Notes under the pieces: model-generated
Told to the model about the DNA's origin: nothing
The model's input: only the letters and a program-made list of their open reading frames with translations
Databases searched by the model: none
Translations under genes and position numbers: made by a program
Part shown: positions 27,818-37,617 of the stretch, in pieces
Layout: every line of letters begins with the position of its first letter
Position numbering within the stretch: position 1 is the stretch's first letter
DNA from: Serratia sp. DD3
GTDB lineage: Bacteria; Pseudomonadota; Gammaproteobacteria; Enterobacterales; Enterobacteriaceae
Reading direction: 5' to 3'
NCBI RefSeq assembly: GCF_000496755.2
Contig: NZ_AYKS02000016.1
Coordinates: 1-64,000, forward strand
Length of the DNA stretch: 64,000 nucleotides

Positions 27818-28525
27818 ATAGCGGGTTGATTGAAGCTGGTCTACACATTATTTAACTCAATGCTATTGCAAAAAACCAAACAATATAGATACCCTCATCC
27901 TAATCACAGCCTATCTTTCAATGGCACCCCACCATTATCTAAATAATTTTTTAAATTCCATTCAAGACTCATAAATAACAAGCAACAGGAAAACCATTAT
28001 TATTAAAAAAAGACCCTCAGCAATAGACGCTAGTTAATTAAAACCTCAATCAACAATAAGTATCCGTACTCCAGTGCACTTTCATATTAGACAGTGACTA
28101 CAGCTAAATAATTGTTCCTAATACCGCTACACTCTCCGATTTTGGTAGGCGGGAATGATCAGGAACGCCGATACGCCCTGACCATCTCCCTGGTGGCTCG
28201 TATCGCGCATCTCTTTAGGAATTCACTCATTGCCGCCTACAAGCAACTTAAGTTATTTGGGGTATAGCACAAAGATATACTCTGTATACTTCAATTAGCT
28301 TGGGGGTTGGTGACGCGCAAATACTCAGTTCAAAATCAGGCTTCACCCTAAAGGGCCAGCGCAAGCACTGTTCAAAAGGCTCTGTCTGGTATCAAGTATT
28401 TCGTTATAAGATTAAAAATCAGGAAGTGATATAGATGAGGTGTTAAATTTCTAAGTTAGTAGGTTGAGAGTTAATGCAACATATTAACTGGATTTAATTA
28501 CCAAAAAATTATTGATCTCCTTCAC
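27818..28525. other. Gene-free stretch between allE and the MFS gene
   Basis: About 700 bp without a credible coding region. It holds a composite repeat at 28147-28265 and otherwise AT-rich sequence in which I see nothing recognisable. In E. coli the allE neighbourhood contains glxK and allB; I find no remnant of either here. Confidence 0.6.
28147..28265. repeat. Composite of second repeat family and half ERIC
   Basis: The left part ('aggaacgccgatacgccctg', 'ggctcgtatcgcgcatc') matches the core of the element at 43262-43358. The right part ('tgccgcctacaagcaactta' to 'ggggtata') is the right arm of an ERIC in reverse orientation. Confidence 0.65.
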
Positions 28526-28560
28526 GTAAAATGCCCAAGCATGCAAACATGCTTGGGCAT
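28526..28560 (-). terminator. Hairpin terminator of the MFS gene
   Basis: A 13-bp perfect stem 'atgcccaagcatg' with a 4-nt loop lies 60 bp beyond the MFS stop. On the minus strand it is followed by 'tttacg', so the T tract is short. Confidence 0.6.
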
Positions 28561-28620
28561 AGTCGACAAGAAGATGCCTTTAAATAAAATCATGTGCGGT
28601 AAATTAGTATTTATTATGCT

Positions 28621-29877
28621 CTATGCTGGCTCAGTAATGTATTTTGTTTTCTTTCTTTGTAACACGACGATGACAAAAATTAGCGTCCCCGTCACCACCA
28701 AACCGGCTGAGATGATAAAACTTATCTCTTTCGAACCTGTGATATCTGAGATAAAACCAGTCAATGTTGGTGCTACGACCGCAGAACTCATACCAAAGAA
28801 ATTAAACAGGCTGAATGCTCGCCCCAATTTTTTGGCGGAAGCAAGTTCGGAAACATAAGAAATTAAAATCGGGTCGACAGCCATTTTGCCCAGCAGTCCA
28901 TATAACATAAGGCTAATCATCAGCATGGTGGTATTGGGTGATAACACCGTAAACGCCAACATTGACGCTGCCACAATCTCAAGTCCGATAATGATTTTAA
29001 CCTTACTATCTTTATATTTATCTGATAGATAGCTAAAAAACAGTGCGCCGGGTACACCAACAAATGCAACCACAGCAGATGCAAATCCTATCTTACTCCC
29101 ATCAAACCCTCTTTCTGTCTGAAGATAGGATGGCAACCAGGTAACAATCAGGTAGTAACCATAGCAGGTACAGAAGTAAAGAAAATAAATGCTGCATAAG
29201 ATGCCAGAAAATAGCGGGGAATCTTTCTCTTCTGTTACGTCAACAGTTTGTTCTTTTTTCTTTTCTTCCTGTTTAACCAGGTTATCTTTTGATTTAGTTC
29301 GAATAACTAAAGTAAACACGCAAAGCATCGTAGTGAGAATAGCAGCAACAATAAACAAGACATTTTGCCATGCCAGCCCCATACTTTTCACCAATACGCT
29401 GGAACCAATTAAACCGATCCCCATACCAATGGCAGAACCACTGTTGATAATGGCGTTAGCGAGTGCTTTACGTTCTTTCGGAACATTAGCTGAAGAGAGC
29501 GAGTAGGCGGAACTAAAGAAAGAAGCACAACCGGCTCCCGCCAGTAGTGAACCACCATAGATCATCGTCATCCCAGTCGCTTTTGCAATGCATAGTGTGC
29601 CTAAAATAAAAAGCGTAAATCCGCACATTAGCATTATTTTTTGACCGAATTTATCGACCAAAATCCCACAAGGAATTTGCATGCTACAGTAGGCAAAGAA
29701 ATAAAAACTCGCAATTGCACCTATTTCAGCATTACTCACATTTCCCATTGATGCTTGTATTTCAGGGTAAATAGGCGTAAGGACGGTCCGATAAATCCAA
29801 ATCGCAACCCAACCTAGACTCATGACCATTACAATTTTTTTCCAGTAATCCATACTGGGTTTGTATTCTGTACTCAT
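28621..29877 (-). CDS. MFS transporter of the ureide cluster
   Basis: 418 residues with about 12 hydrophobic helices, the usual major facilitator layout. A central Lys/Glu-rich loop ('KSKDNLVKQEEKKKEQTVDV', about residues 195-214) separates the halves. Motif-A-like 'GILVDKFGQK' follows TM2, and 'SYLSDKYKDSKVK' is its C-terminal equivalent. It resembles organic-anion:proton symporters, but the substrate cannot be read from sequence. It lies inside the cluster in place of the NCS1 permease YbbW, so allantoate, ureidoglycolate or a glyoxylate-type acid is a reasonable guess. AGGAGAG precedes the start. Confidence 0.88.
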   Translation of the reverse strand: MSTEYKPSMDYWKKIVMVMSLGWVAIWIYRTVLTPIYPEIQASMGNVSNAEIGAIASFYFFAYCSMQIPCGILVDKFGQKIMLMCGFTLFILGTLCIAKATGMTMIYGGSLLAGAGCASFFSSAYSLSSANVPKERKALANAIINSGSAIGMGIGLIGSSVLVKSMGLAWQNVLFIVAAILTTMLCVFTLVIRTKSKDNLVKQEEKKKEQTVDVTEEKDSPLFSGILCSIYFLYFCTCYGYYLIVTWLPSYLQTERGFDGSKIGFASAVVAFVGVPGALFFSYLSDKYKDSKVKIIIGLEIVAASMLAFTVLSPNTTMLMISLMLYGLLGKMAVDPILISYVSELASAKKLGRAFSLFNFFGMSSAVVAPTLTGFISDITGSKEISFIISAGLVVTGTLIFVIVVLQRKKTKYITEPA

Positions 29878-30259
29878 GACACTCTCCTTTTCATGAATTT
29901 ATCATAAAATGACATTTCATAATTTTATCTTGTTAACATAATTTCTCGCACAGTCTGAGCTCAAACTTCGTTCATAAATTAAAAAATACTCGCGTGATAT
30001 TTAAATTTACATATATCTAACAAATAGGTAAGTGTTCCTTTTCCATTCTTCAGAAAAAAATGTTAACATTAAATAATTAATTTAATATTTTCATTAATTA
30101 ATTGTTAAACCATTCTCTATAAAAAAAGAATCATAAATAAATAGCCCAATAACCAGGTTCTACTAAACCTAAAATAATCATTTAAATAATTAATATACTC
30201 TCCAAGCTGCAGGCAAATAATAAAGACACCTGCAACTTGAGTGAGACAGCGACTACGAG
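29878..30259. other. AT-rich gap between MFS gene and glxR
   Basis: 382 bp, markedly AT rich, with no gene. It must hold the MFS promoter if the gene is not read through from glxR. An 11-bp imperfect hairpin ('caagttgcagg' / 'cctgcagcttg' on the minus strand, near 30205-30243) follows the glxR stop but has no T tract. Confidence 0.5.
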
Positions 30260-31141
30260 TTAATCAGATACTTTATGGTTACCCATGATCTCCAAGGCTT
30301 GCACCAAAGCGGAATGGTCGAGATCTTTTGCGCCATGGGCAGCACAAAGATTAAATAGTTCCTGGCAAGTTGCGGTATTGGGCAAACTGAGTGCTAACGA
30401 TTTTGCCCCGTGCAGTGCCAAATTAAGATCCTTCTGATGCAAGGAAATACGGAAACCTGGCTCGAATGTGCGCTTAATCATCCGCTCACCATGCACTTCC
30501 AGGATACGTGATGAAGCAAAGCCCCCCATTAACGCTTCTCGCACCCGCGCCGGATCGGCACCCGCTTTAGACGCAAAAATCAATGCTTCAGAAACGGCTT
30601 CAATGGTCAGCGCTACAATGATCTGGTTAGCGACTTTACAGGTCTGGCCATCCCCATTACCGCCAACCAAGGTGATGTTTTTCCCCATCAAGGCGAGCAG
30701 TGGTTTGACGCGCCCGAACACCGCTTCATCCCCCCCCACCATGATGGTTAATGAACCCTGCTTGGCACCCACTTCACCACCTGATACCGGTGCATCCAGA
30801 TAATCTGCACCCAATTTATTGATTCGTTGAGCAAAACTTTTGGTATCCAGTGGTGAGATAGAACTCATGTCCACCAGGATCTTGTTTTTCAATTGTGCTT
30901 CAGCACAACCATTGGCAGCAAATAGCACCTGCTCAACCTGGGGAGTGTCTGGCACCATAATAAAAATAATATCTGCCAAGTCAGCCACTTGCTTCGGCGT
31001 TGCACAGGCAATGGCCCCTTTTTGCAGCAATGCTGCTGGCACCTGCCCCAAGGTATTGGCATATAACTGATGACCACCCTCGATCAGCTTTTCAGCCATT
31101 GGTGTTCCCATAATGCCCAAACCAATAAAGCCTAGTTTCAT
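30260..31141 (-). CDS. glxR: Tartronate semialdehyde reductase (2-hydroxy-3-oxopropionate reductase)
   Basis: 293 residues, near E. coli GlxR throughout. A beta-hydroxyacid dehydrogenase that reduces tartronate semialdehyde to D-glycerate with NAD(P)H. Visible are the Rossmann motif 'GFIGLGIMGTPMA', 'DAPVSGGEVGA', the catalytic-Lys region 'GQTCKVANQIIVA' and 'ILEVHGERMI'. It lies 10 nt after hyi, third gene of gcl-hyi-glxR. Confidence 0.96.
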   Translation of the reverse strand: MKLGFIGLGIMGTPMAEKLIEGGHQLYANTLGQVPAALLQKGAIACATPKQVADLADIIFIMVPDTPQVEQVLFAANGCAEAQLKNKILVDMSSISPLDTKSFAQRINKLGADYLDAPVSGGEVGAKQGSLTIMVGGDEAVFGRVKPLLALMGKNITLVGGNGDGQTCKVANQIIVALTIEAVSEALIFASKAGADPARVREALMGGFASSRILEVHGERMIKRTFEPGFRISLHQKDLNLALHGAKSLALSLPNTATCQELFNLCAAHGAKDLDHSALVQALEIMGNHKVSD

Positions 31142-31151
31142 GATTCATCCC

Positions 31152-31931
31152 TCAATTTTGATATTTTTTAATCCATGACAGGCCAGCAGCGGTCGTTGTC
31201 GCCGGTTTGTATTCGCAACCTATCCAGCCGCTATAGCCCATTTGGTCCAGTGCACTGAAGATATAATCGTAATTAATTTCCCCACTTCCCGGCTCATGGC
31301 GGCCAGGATTATCAGCAACCTGGATATGCGCTATTTTATTCAATAGATTTTCCATGGTTTGGGTCAGTTCACCCTCCATACGCTGCATATGGTAAATATC
31401 GTATTGAATGAACAGATTGGGATTACCCACCCACTCCATCAGCTCTAAAGCCTGGCGAGTGGTTTGCAAATAGAATGCTGGCATATCGTATTTATTGATC
31501 GGCTCAACCAATAAGCGAATGTTTTCCTTAGCTAACTCTTTTGCTGCATAGCTCAGGTTAGCGACCACGATTTCATCAGTCTTATGCTGTGCCAGTGATT
31601 TGTCCGGGTTACCGATCAAACAGTTGATCTGTGTGCAACCTAATCCACGGGCATACTCCACTGCCATGCCCACACCGTCGCGGAACTCAGACTCTCGCCC
31701 TGGCAAACAGGCGATACCACGCTCACCAGCGGCCCAATCCCCTGCAGGGAGGTTTTGTAATACCTGTGTTAATTGGTTTTCCTCCAACGCCGTTCGTAAT
31801 GCCTGCAATGGATAATCGTAAGGGAACATATACTCTATTGCCGTGAACCCTTGCTCTTTGGCACAGCGAAAGCGTTGTAGAAAGTCCACTTCGTTAAAGA
31901 GCATTGATAAATTAGCTGAAAACTTTGGCAT
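31152..31931 (-). CDS. hyi: Hydroxypyruvate isomerase
   Basis: 259 residues from ATG 31931 (AGGGA upstream), aligning with E. coli Hyi from its first residues (SANLSMLF). The upstream in-frame start at 32006 overlaps gcl and is rejected. A TIM-barrel isomerase that interconverts hydroxypyruvate and tartronate semialdehyde. Signatures include 'LPAGDWAAGERGIACLPGRE', 'LLVEPINKYDMPAFYL', 'IQYDIYHMQRMEGEL' and 'WIGCEYKP'. It starts 10 nt after gcl. Confidence 0.95.
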   Translation of the reverse strand: MPKFSANLSMLFNEVDFLQRFRCAKEQGFTAIEYMFPYDYPLQALRTALEENQLTQVLQNLPAGDWAAGERGIACLPGRESEFRDGVGMAVEYARGLGCTQINCLIGNPDKSLAQHKTDEIVVANLSYAAKELAKENIRLLVEPINKYDMPAFYLQTTRQALELMEWVGNPNLFIQYDIYHMQRMEGELTQTMENLLNKIAHIQVADNPGRHEPGSGEINYDYIFSALDQMGYSGWIGCEYKPATTTAAGLSWIKKYQN

Positions 31932-31941
31932 AATTTTTTCC

Positions 31942-33723
31942 CTACTGGTATTTGAAGTAACTGACTGCCGTCGGCGCATCTTCTGGCGACTCGGCAACAG
32001 GTTCAAACTCTGTTACGTTATCCAGTTCGGTTCCCATCGAAATGTTAGTCACACGCTCCAGAATAATTTCCACCACCACTGGCACCTGGTGCTGGCGCAT
32101 TAATTCTTCTGCTTGCTGGAATGCTGAGGCTATATTTTCAGGTTTAGTCACACGAATGCCCTTGCAGCCCAACCCTTCAACCACTTTGACGTGGTCAACG
32201 CCATACTCACCGATTTCCGGGGTATTGATATTTTCAAAAGCGAGTTGAACACAATAATCCATATCAAAACCGCGCTGAGACTGGCGAATTAACCCCAGAT
32301 AGGCGTTGTTCACTAATACATGGATATAAGGCAGTTTGAATTGAGCACCGACGGCCAGTTCTTCGATCATAAACTGGAAGTCATAATCACCGGATAAGGC
32401 GACCACTTTGCGTTGCGGATCCGCAGCACAGACACCCAGCGCCGAAGGAATGGTCCAACCCAATGGGCCGGCCTGCCCAGCATTGATCCAGTGACGTGGT
32501 TTGAATACATGTAACAATTGCGCCGCAGCAATCTGCGAAAGCCCAATGGTGGTGACATAACAGGCATCACGCCCGAATGCCCGGTTCATTTCTTCATAGA
32601 CGCGCTGAGGTTTGATCGGCACATTGTCGAAGTGGGTTTTGCGTAATAGCGTCCGCTTGCGTTGCAGGCAGGTTTCCACCCACTCGGTTCTGTTTGGCAA
32701 TAGCCCTTGTTTTGAGCGCTCGCGAGCTCGCTCAACCAACATCTGCAAAGCCGTTTTGGCATCGGACACAATACCCAGGTCAGGGCAAATAACGCGACCA
32801 ATCTGCGTCGGCTCAATATCAATATGAACGATCTTGCGGCCCGCAGTATATTTATCCACGGACCCGGTATGGCGGTTGGCCCAACGATTACCAATGCCTA
32901 ATAGAAAATCTGAATCCAGCAGATTGGCATTACCATAACGATGGGAGGTTTGTAACCCAGCCATCCCTGCCATCAGCGTATGATCGTCAGGAATACAGCC
33001 CCAACCCATCAAGGTCGGGATCACTGGTGTATTGCAAATCTCCGCCAATTCCTGCAACAAATCGGCCGCATCGGCATTGAGGATACCCCCACCAGCAATA
33101 ATCAATGGCTTGTGAGCAGCACACAACATGTCCAACGCTTTGTCGATCTGCGCTTGAGTGGCTGCGGGTTTATAGGCTCCCAGTGAGGAGTAGGTTTCCG
33201 GATCAAATTCGATCTCGGCCATTTGAACGTCATAAGGTAAATCCACCAGCACTGGACCAGGACGGCCAGAACGCATCAGATGGAACGCTTGTTGCAATAC
33301 CCGGGGAACCAAAGCCGGTTCCAACACCGTCACGGCCATTTTAGTGACAGGCTTGGCGATTGATTCAATATCGACCGCTTGAAAATCTTCTTTATGCAAG
33401 CGTGCCCGTGGTGCTTGCCCAGTAATGCAAAGAATAGGAATAGAATCTGCCGAAGCTGAATAAAGCGCGGTAATCATATCCGTGCCTGCCGGCCCAGAAG
33501 TCCCCAGACACACGCCAATATTCCCCGGTTTAGCACGGGTATAACCTTCTGCCATATGAGAGGCACCTTCCACATGGCGCGCCAGGTAATGTTTGATTCC
33601 ACCGTGCTTGCGCATCGCGTTATAAAAGGGGTTGATCGCCGCACCAGGTACGCCGAATGCCGTATTGACCCCCTCTTTTTCCAGCACATACATTGCCGCA
33701 TCTACCGCTCGCATTATTGCCAT
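31942..33723 (-). CDS. gcl: Glyoxylate carboligase
   Basis: 593 residues from ATG 33723 (AGGAG 7 nt upstream), exactly the E. coli length; ATG 33759 lies within the AllR operator and is rejected. A ThDP-dependent enzyme joining two glyoxylates to tartronate semialdehyde and CO2. Val51, in '[14 protein letters not shown]', replaces the usual catalytic Glu of ThDP enzymes, the hallmark of Gcl. The ThDP motif '[33 protein letters not shown]' is intact. First of gcl-hyi-glxR and probably repressed by AllR at 33742-33760. Confidence 0.97.
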   Translation of the reverse strand: MAIMRAVDAAMYVLEKEGVNTAFGVPGAAINPFYNAMRKHGGIKHYLARHVEGASHMAEGYTRAKPGNIGVCLGTSGPAGTDMITALYSASADSIPILCITGQAPRARLHKEDFQAVDIESIAKPVTKMAVTVLEPALVPRVLQQAFHLMRSGRPGPVLVDLPYDVQMAEIEFDPETYSSLGAYKPAATQAQIDKALDMLCAAHKPLIIAGGGILNADAADLLQELAEICNTPVIPTLMGWGCIPDDHTLMAGMAGLQTSHRYGNANLLDSDFLLGIGNRWANRHTGSVDKYTAGRKIVHIDIEPTQIGRVICPDLGIVSDAKTALQMLVERARERSKQGLLPNRTEWVETCLQRKRTLLRKTHFDNVPIKPQRVYEEMNRAFGRDACYVTTIGLSQIAAAQLLHVFKPRHWINAGQAGPLGWTIPSALGVCAADPQRKVVALSGDYDFQFMIEELAVGAQFKLPYIHVLVNNAYLGLIRQSQRGFDMDYCVQLAFENINTPEIGEYGVDHVKVVEGLGCKGIRVTKPENIASAFQQAEELMRQHQVPVVVEIILERVTNISMGTELDNVTEFEPVAESPEDAPTAVSYFKYQ

Positions 33724-33741
33724 CTCATCTTCTCCTGCTTT

Positions 33742-33760
33742 TTTGGAAAAATTTTCCAAA
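33742..33760. promoter_or_regulatory. AllR-like operator upstream of gcl
   Basis: A perfect 9-1-9 palindrome 'tttggaaaa-a-ttttccaaa' ends 19 bp before the gcl start. TTGGAAAA/TTTTCCAA is the known form of the AllR operator in Enterobacteria; AllR is encoded by the next gene upstream. Confidence 0.8.
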
Positions 33761-33861
33761 TTGAAATTAAATTCAAAAAAAACCGTTTATTCAACAAACG
33801 GGAAGGCTAGTTCAGCCTGCAGCGGCTTGATTCAGCGGCTACAGGTGTTGTCATAGATGAC

Positions 33862-34677
33862 TCAATGGTGACTGCGTGATTCTCCTAATGTCGTACTGAT
33901 GTCATTAGCAACATCTCGCACCAGCTCCCCCAGTTCCTTAAAACGCTCACGACTCACACGCTCACTGGGCCCGGAAATAGAGATGGCCGCCACCACATTG
34001 TTGCTACGATCGAAAATCGCTGATGCCAGGCAATTGAGCCCTGCAGCATGCTCTTCAGCATCAATGGCGTACCCCCGGGCCAGCGATTGCGATAAATCTT
34101 TGCGCAATAAATTCACACTCGTCAGCGTATTCGGGGTAAAGGCGTGCAACCCTGTACGCACAATCAGATCCAGCATTTCCTCTTCTATCAGGGGATAGAG
34201 GAGCGCTTTCCCTGCCCCGGAAGCGTGTAACGGTAAGCGGCTACCCAGCGGAGCACACATTCGCACCATGGCCTGGCACTCACATTGGCGGATCAAGACC
34301 GCATCAAAGTTATTCCTGATGGCCAAGTTAGCTGTTTCACCTGATAACAGCATCAAACGACGCATAGGGGGACCTGCTACTGAAACCACGTCCCGGTCAT
34401 TCATGTAAGCCGCCCCGACAGTGAACGCCTGGATCCCAATATGCCACCAACCTAATTGTGGATCCTGAAAAACAAATTCAGATTTTTCTAATACTTTCAA
34501 TAATCTGAATGTCGTTGACAGCGGTAACCCTAACTTTTCGGATAACACGGAAACGGACGAGCTTCCTCCTGCATTGGCCAGAAACTGCAGGATCTCCAAC
34601 CCTCGGTCCAATGCCTGGGCACCTTTCGTTGCTCCTGCATCTGTCGTTGGTCTTCCTTTTCTGCGTAGTTCGTTCAT
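33862..34677 (-). CDS. allR: IclR-family repressor of ureide and glyoxylate genes
   Basis: 271 residues, the E. coli AllR length. An N-terminal winged HTH ('[46 protein letters not shown]') is followed by an IclR effector domain ('[24 protein letters not shown]', '[10 protein letters not shown]', '[12 protein letters not shown]'). In E. coli AllR represses gcl and allA/allS and is relieved by glyoxylate. It lies between gcl and allA on the same strand. Confidence 0.96.
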   Translation of the reverse strand: MNELRRKGRPTTDAGATKGAQALDRGLEILQFLANAGGSSSVSVLSEKLGLPLSTTFRLLKVLEKSEFVFQDPQLGWWHIGIQAFTVGAAYMNDRDVVSVAGPPMRRLMLLSGETANLAIRNNFDAVLIRQCECQAMVRMCAPLGSRLPLHASGAGKALLYPLIEEEMLDLIVRTGLHAFTPNTLTSVNLLRKDLSQSLARGYAIDAEEHAAGLNCLASAIFDRSNNVVAAISISGPSERVSRERFKELGELVRDVANDISTTLGESRSHH

Positions 34678-34722
34678 TCGGGCTTTCCTTTCTTAATTCA
34701 ACTTAAGGTTTACCCGATATAG

Positions 34723-34763
34723 TATACCCATCCCCTTTCCAGTGGCAGCAATGTTGACTGATG
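34723..34763. repeat. Degenerate half ERIC
   Basis: 'tataccca-tccc...ccagtggcagcaatgttgactg' resembles the 'tatacccgtc...gttgcagcggtgttggctg' arm of the ERICs at 52728 and 41419 at many positions. No intact hairpin remains. It lies in the allA-allR gap. Confidence 0.35.
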
Positions 34764-34853
34764 TACGGTTTATGGTTATTTATACCCTTTCATCTCGCAT
34801 TATTTGAATTACCTGAATGAACCCGGTGAAATAAATAATCTACTATCTAATGA

Positions 34854-35348
34854 CTACTGGCTAATTACCACGCGATAAGGCTCAGGTAATTGACTGACGA
34901 CACAGTTATCAGCACCACCACGATCTACTGTGAAAAAGTCAGTTACTTTACCGAAAGCAAATAAAGGATGATGCCAGACATTACGATGATAATTCACCCC
35001 TTGCCGACCATTAGTAATAAATGCACGTAAGGTATTAACTAATATTTCACCCTGTTCCCCCGCTTGCGCAACAATGACCACAAAGCGTTCCCCCTTCATC
35101 GGCATAAAGGCTTGGGATGACAGCGGGTGTTTCTCCAGTAGTGAGAACGTCATCGGCATATCACAAGGTTCCGAGCGATTGATACTCACCAGTACCCGGT
35201 GCCCATCAGTGACCTCTACTTTTGCAATATCATGATAGCGCTCCGTTTTCCCATCATTGATATGGTAAAAGGGGGTATCATCAGTCTGTAATACATCACC
35301 ATAAGGTGCAAAGGCTCCAGGTGTGAGTTCAACAGCAATTAAATCCAT
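34854..35348 (-). CDS. allA: Ureidoglycolate lyase
   Basis: 164 residues (E. coli 160). A cupin-fold enzyme that splits (S)-ureidoglycolate to glyoxylate and urea. It matches E. coli AllA in 'AFAPYGDVLQ', 'HINDGKTERYHD', 'FMPMKGERFVVIVA', 'LRAFITNGRQGVNYHRNVWHHPLFAF' and 'TVDRGGADNCV'. It competes with AllD for ureidoglycolate. It faces allS across a 352-bp promoter region. Confidence 0.96.
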   Translation of the reverse strand: MDLIAVELTPGAFAPYGDVLQTDDTPFYHINDGKTERYHDIAKVEVTDGHRVLVSINRSEPCDMPMTFSLLEKHPLSSQAFMPMKGERFVVIVAQAGEQGEILVNTLRAFITNGRQGVNYHRNVWHHPLFAFGKVTDFFTVDRGGADNCVVSQLPEPYRVVISQ

Positions 35349-35700
35349 CTATCTCTTCTCCAAACCATCTTAAAAAGGAACACCACCGAATGAGATCACT
35401 CTAAACAGGTCATGATTAATTTAAAAGTTAATATTGGAAAATTATTCCACAATATGACCAGCAGCACATTAATTTGCCACTATTTAAATTAGTCTATTAA
35501 TAATAGAAATATTATCAAAGAATTTTAATCACCCAGCGCACATTAATAATTGAGTTGTTTTGTGCTGTATCTATCATAATAAACTGATAAATAGTGCTGA
35601 AAATCACGGAATCATGTGTAATGGCTAACCTAAGGAAGATAAGATAAGTAAATTCTCTTTCAATGAATGGAAACCATCGCTGCCGCGTTAAGGAAATAAC
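35349..35700. other. allA-allS divergent promoter region
   Basis: 352 bp, AT rich, with no gene. It contains the AllR-like dyad at 35434-35452. The arrangement is as in E. coli, where AllR binds the allA-allS intergenic region. Confidence 0.7.
35434..35452. promoter_or_regulatory. AllR-like operator between allA and allS
   Basis: 'ttggaaaattattccacaa' contains the dyad 'tggaa-aatta-ttcca' and shares its left half with the gcl operator at 33742. It is less symmetrical than that site. Confidence 0.6.
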
Positions 35701-36615
35701 ATGCTGGATCACGAAACTATTCGATCATTTATTAAAGTGGCAGAGTGCCAGAGCTTTTCTCGCGCTGCAGAGTTACTCCACAAGACCACCGCTACCATCA
35801 GTTATCGCATCAAAACACTGGAAGAAAGTATCGGTACCCAACTCTTCATTCGCACCACCCGAAGCGTCAATCTGACTCCGGCCGGTGAATACCTGTTGGA
35901 ACGTTGCAGCCAATGGCACAATTGGCTTGATTCTATGCCCAATGAACTGCGCCAAATTAATGATGGGATAGAACATCAGGTCAATATTGTTATCAATAAT
36001 CTGCTCTATAATCCTGCCACGGTGGCCCAATTACTGGCCTACCTGCAACAACGCTACCCCTTTACCCAGTTCCATATCTCGCGCCAGGTTTATATGGGGG
36101 TATGGGATGCATTGTTGAACGAAGATTGTCACCTGGCCATTGGGGCGGCAGGCAATGAGTCGCTGGAAAATAGTATCAATGTACTGCCACTGGGCAAGAT
36201 AGAGTGGGTATTTGCCATTGCACCACACCATCCGCTAGTGGGTGCCGTTGAGCCAATACCCGAGGATCAATTACGGCTTTACCCGGCAATCAATGTTGAA
36301 GATACTGCCCGCCATCTGGACAAGCGCATTGCCTGGTTACTCTCCGGTCAGCGTGAAATAAAAGTGCCGGATCTCCATACCAAACTGGAATGTCATTTAC
36401 GCGGTGTCGGTATCGGTTTTTTACCCCGAACCTTATGCCAACCATACCTTGACAGAGAGGAACTGGTGCAGAAAAAACCGCTGCGCACACGCCAGCAATC
36501 CACATTATCATTGGCGTGGTCAAATCACCGAGGGGGGGAAGTCGTCAAAAGCATTATTGCGCTATTTCAATCCCATGACCCTCTTATCAAAGGGTTTACT
36601 TTACCTCTGGATTAA
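35701..36615 (+). CDS. allS: LysR-type activator of allantoin genes
   Basis: 304 residues. An N-terminal LysR winged HTH ('LDHETIRSFIKVAECQSFSRAAELLHKTTATISYRIKTLEESIGTQLFIRTTRSVNLTPAGEYLL') and an effector domain close to E. coli AllS ('VNIVINNLLYNPATVAQLLAYLQQRYPFTQFHISRQVYMGVWDALL', 'GVGIGFLPRTLCQ'). E. coli AllS activates the allDCE operon, here 11 kb away on the same strand. A ribosome site 'aaggaa' precedes the start. It marks one end of the ureide block, 82 bp before qmcA. Confidence 0.96.
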   Translation: MLDHETIRSFIKVAECQSFSRAAELLHKTTATISYRIKTLEESIGTQLFIRTTRSVNLTPAGEYLLERCSQWHNWLDSMPNELRQINDGIEHQVNIVINNLLYNPATVAQLLAYLQQRYPFTQFHISRQVYMGVWDALLNEDCHLAIGAAGNESLENSINVLPLGKIEWVFAIAPHHPLVGAVEPIPEDQLRLYPAINVEDTARHLDKRIAWLLSGQREIKVPDLHTKLECHLRGVGIGFLPRTLCQPYLDREELVQKKPLRTRQQSTLSLAWSNHRGGEVVKSIIALFQSHDPLIKGFTLPLD

Positions 36616-36697
36616 TCGGGCGATTAGCCTGGAGAGATTAGGCTTTCTGTCTCCACTAGCGTAATATTAATTTAACTATCTAACCGGAGGTTGTTCC

Positions 36698-37615
36698 ATG
36701 TTCGATTTTACCTTTTCCATCATCCCAATTTTGATTGTTATAGCGTTAATTGTCGCCTTTACCAGTGTAAAGATTGTGCCACAAGGCTATCAATGGACCG
36801 TGGAGCGTTTTGGTCGCTATACCAAAACACTGATGCCAGGTTTGAACCTGATGGTACCTTTTATTGATCGTGTTGGCCGTAAAATCAATATGATGGAGCA
36901 AGTGTTAGATATCCCTTCTCAAGAAATTATTTCACGTGATAATGCCAACGTGGCCATCGATGCGGTCTGTTTTATTCAGGTTGTTGATCCCGCACGTGCC
37001 GCCTATGAGGTCAGTAACCTCGAACTGGCGATCGTTAACTTAACCATGACCAACTTCCGTACTGTGCTCGGTTCAATGGAACTGGATGAAATGCTGTCAC
37101 AGCGCGATAGCATCAACAGTCGTCTGTTGCATATCGTCGATGAGGCCACCAACCCTTGGGGGGTCAAAATCACCCGGATTGAAATCCGCGATGTTCGCCC
37201 ACCCGCTGAATTGATTGCCTCGATGAACGCCCAGATGAAAGCCGAACGTACCAAACGTGCCGATATTCTGGAAGCGGAAGGGGTACGTCAGGCGGCCATT
37301 CTACGTGCCGAAGGTGAAAAGCAGTCACAAATTCTGAAAGCGGAAGGGGAACGTCAATCTGCGTTCCTGCAGGCTGAAGCCCGTGAGCGTGCCGCCGAAG
37401 CAGAAGCAAAAGCAACCCAACTGGTTTCTGACGCCATTGCCAGCGGTAATATTCAGGCAGTTAACTACTTTGTGGCCCAGAAATATACCGATGCACTGCA
37501 GAAGATCGGTTCAGCTGATAACAGCAAAGTCATTATGATGCCGTTGGATGCTAGCAGCTTGCTGGGTTCCATTGGTGGCATTGCCGAATTGCTAAAAGAG
37601 AGTAAAGGCAACTAA
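36698..37615 (+). CDS. qmcA: SPFH/band 7 membrane protein QmcA
   Basis: 305 residues, as in E. coli YbbK/QmcA. A single N-terminal TM helix (about residues 5-25) is followed by an SPFH domain ('[30 protein letters not shown]', '[14 protein letters not shown]') and a long Ala/Glu-rich coiled coil with '[30 protein letters not shown]' style repeats. Stomatin-like scaffold of the inner membrane; E. coli QmcA suppresses loss of FtsH/HtpX quality control. Only 2 nt separate it from ybbJ. Confidence 0.96.
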   Translation: MFDFTFSIIPILIVIALIVAFTSVKIVPQGYQWTVERFGRYTKTLMPGLNLMVPFIDRVGRKINMMEQVLDIPSQEIISRDNANVAIDAVCFIQVVDPARAAYEVSNLELAIVNLTMTNFRTVLGSMELDEMLSQRDSINSRLLHIVDEATNPWGVKITRIEIRDVRPPAELIASMNAQMKAERTKRADILEAEGVRQAAILRAEGEKQSQILKAEGERQSAFLQAEARERAAEAEAKATQLVSDAIASGNIQAVNYFVAQKYTDALQKIGSADNSKVIMMPLDASSLLGSIGGIAELLKESKGN

Positions 37616-37617
37616 TC

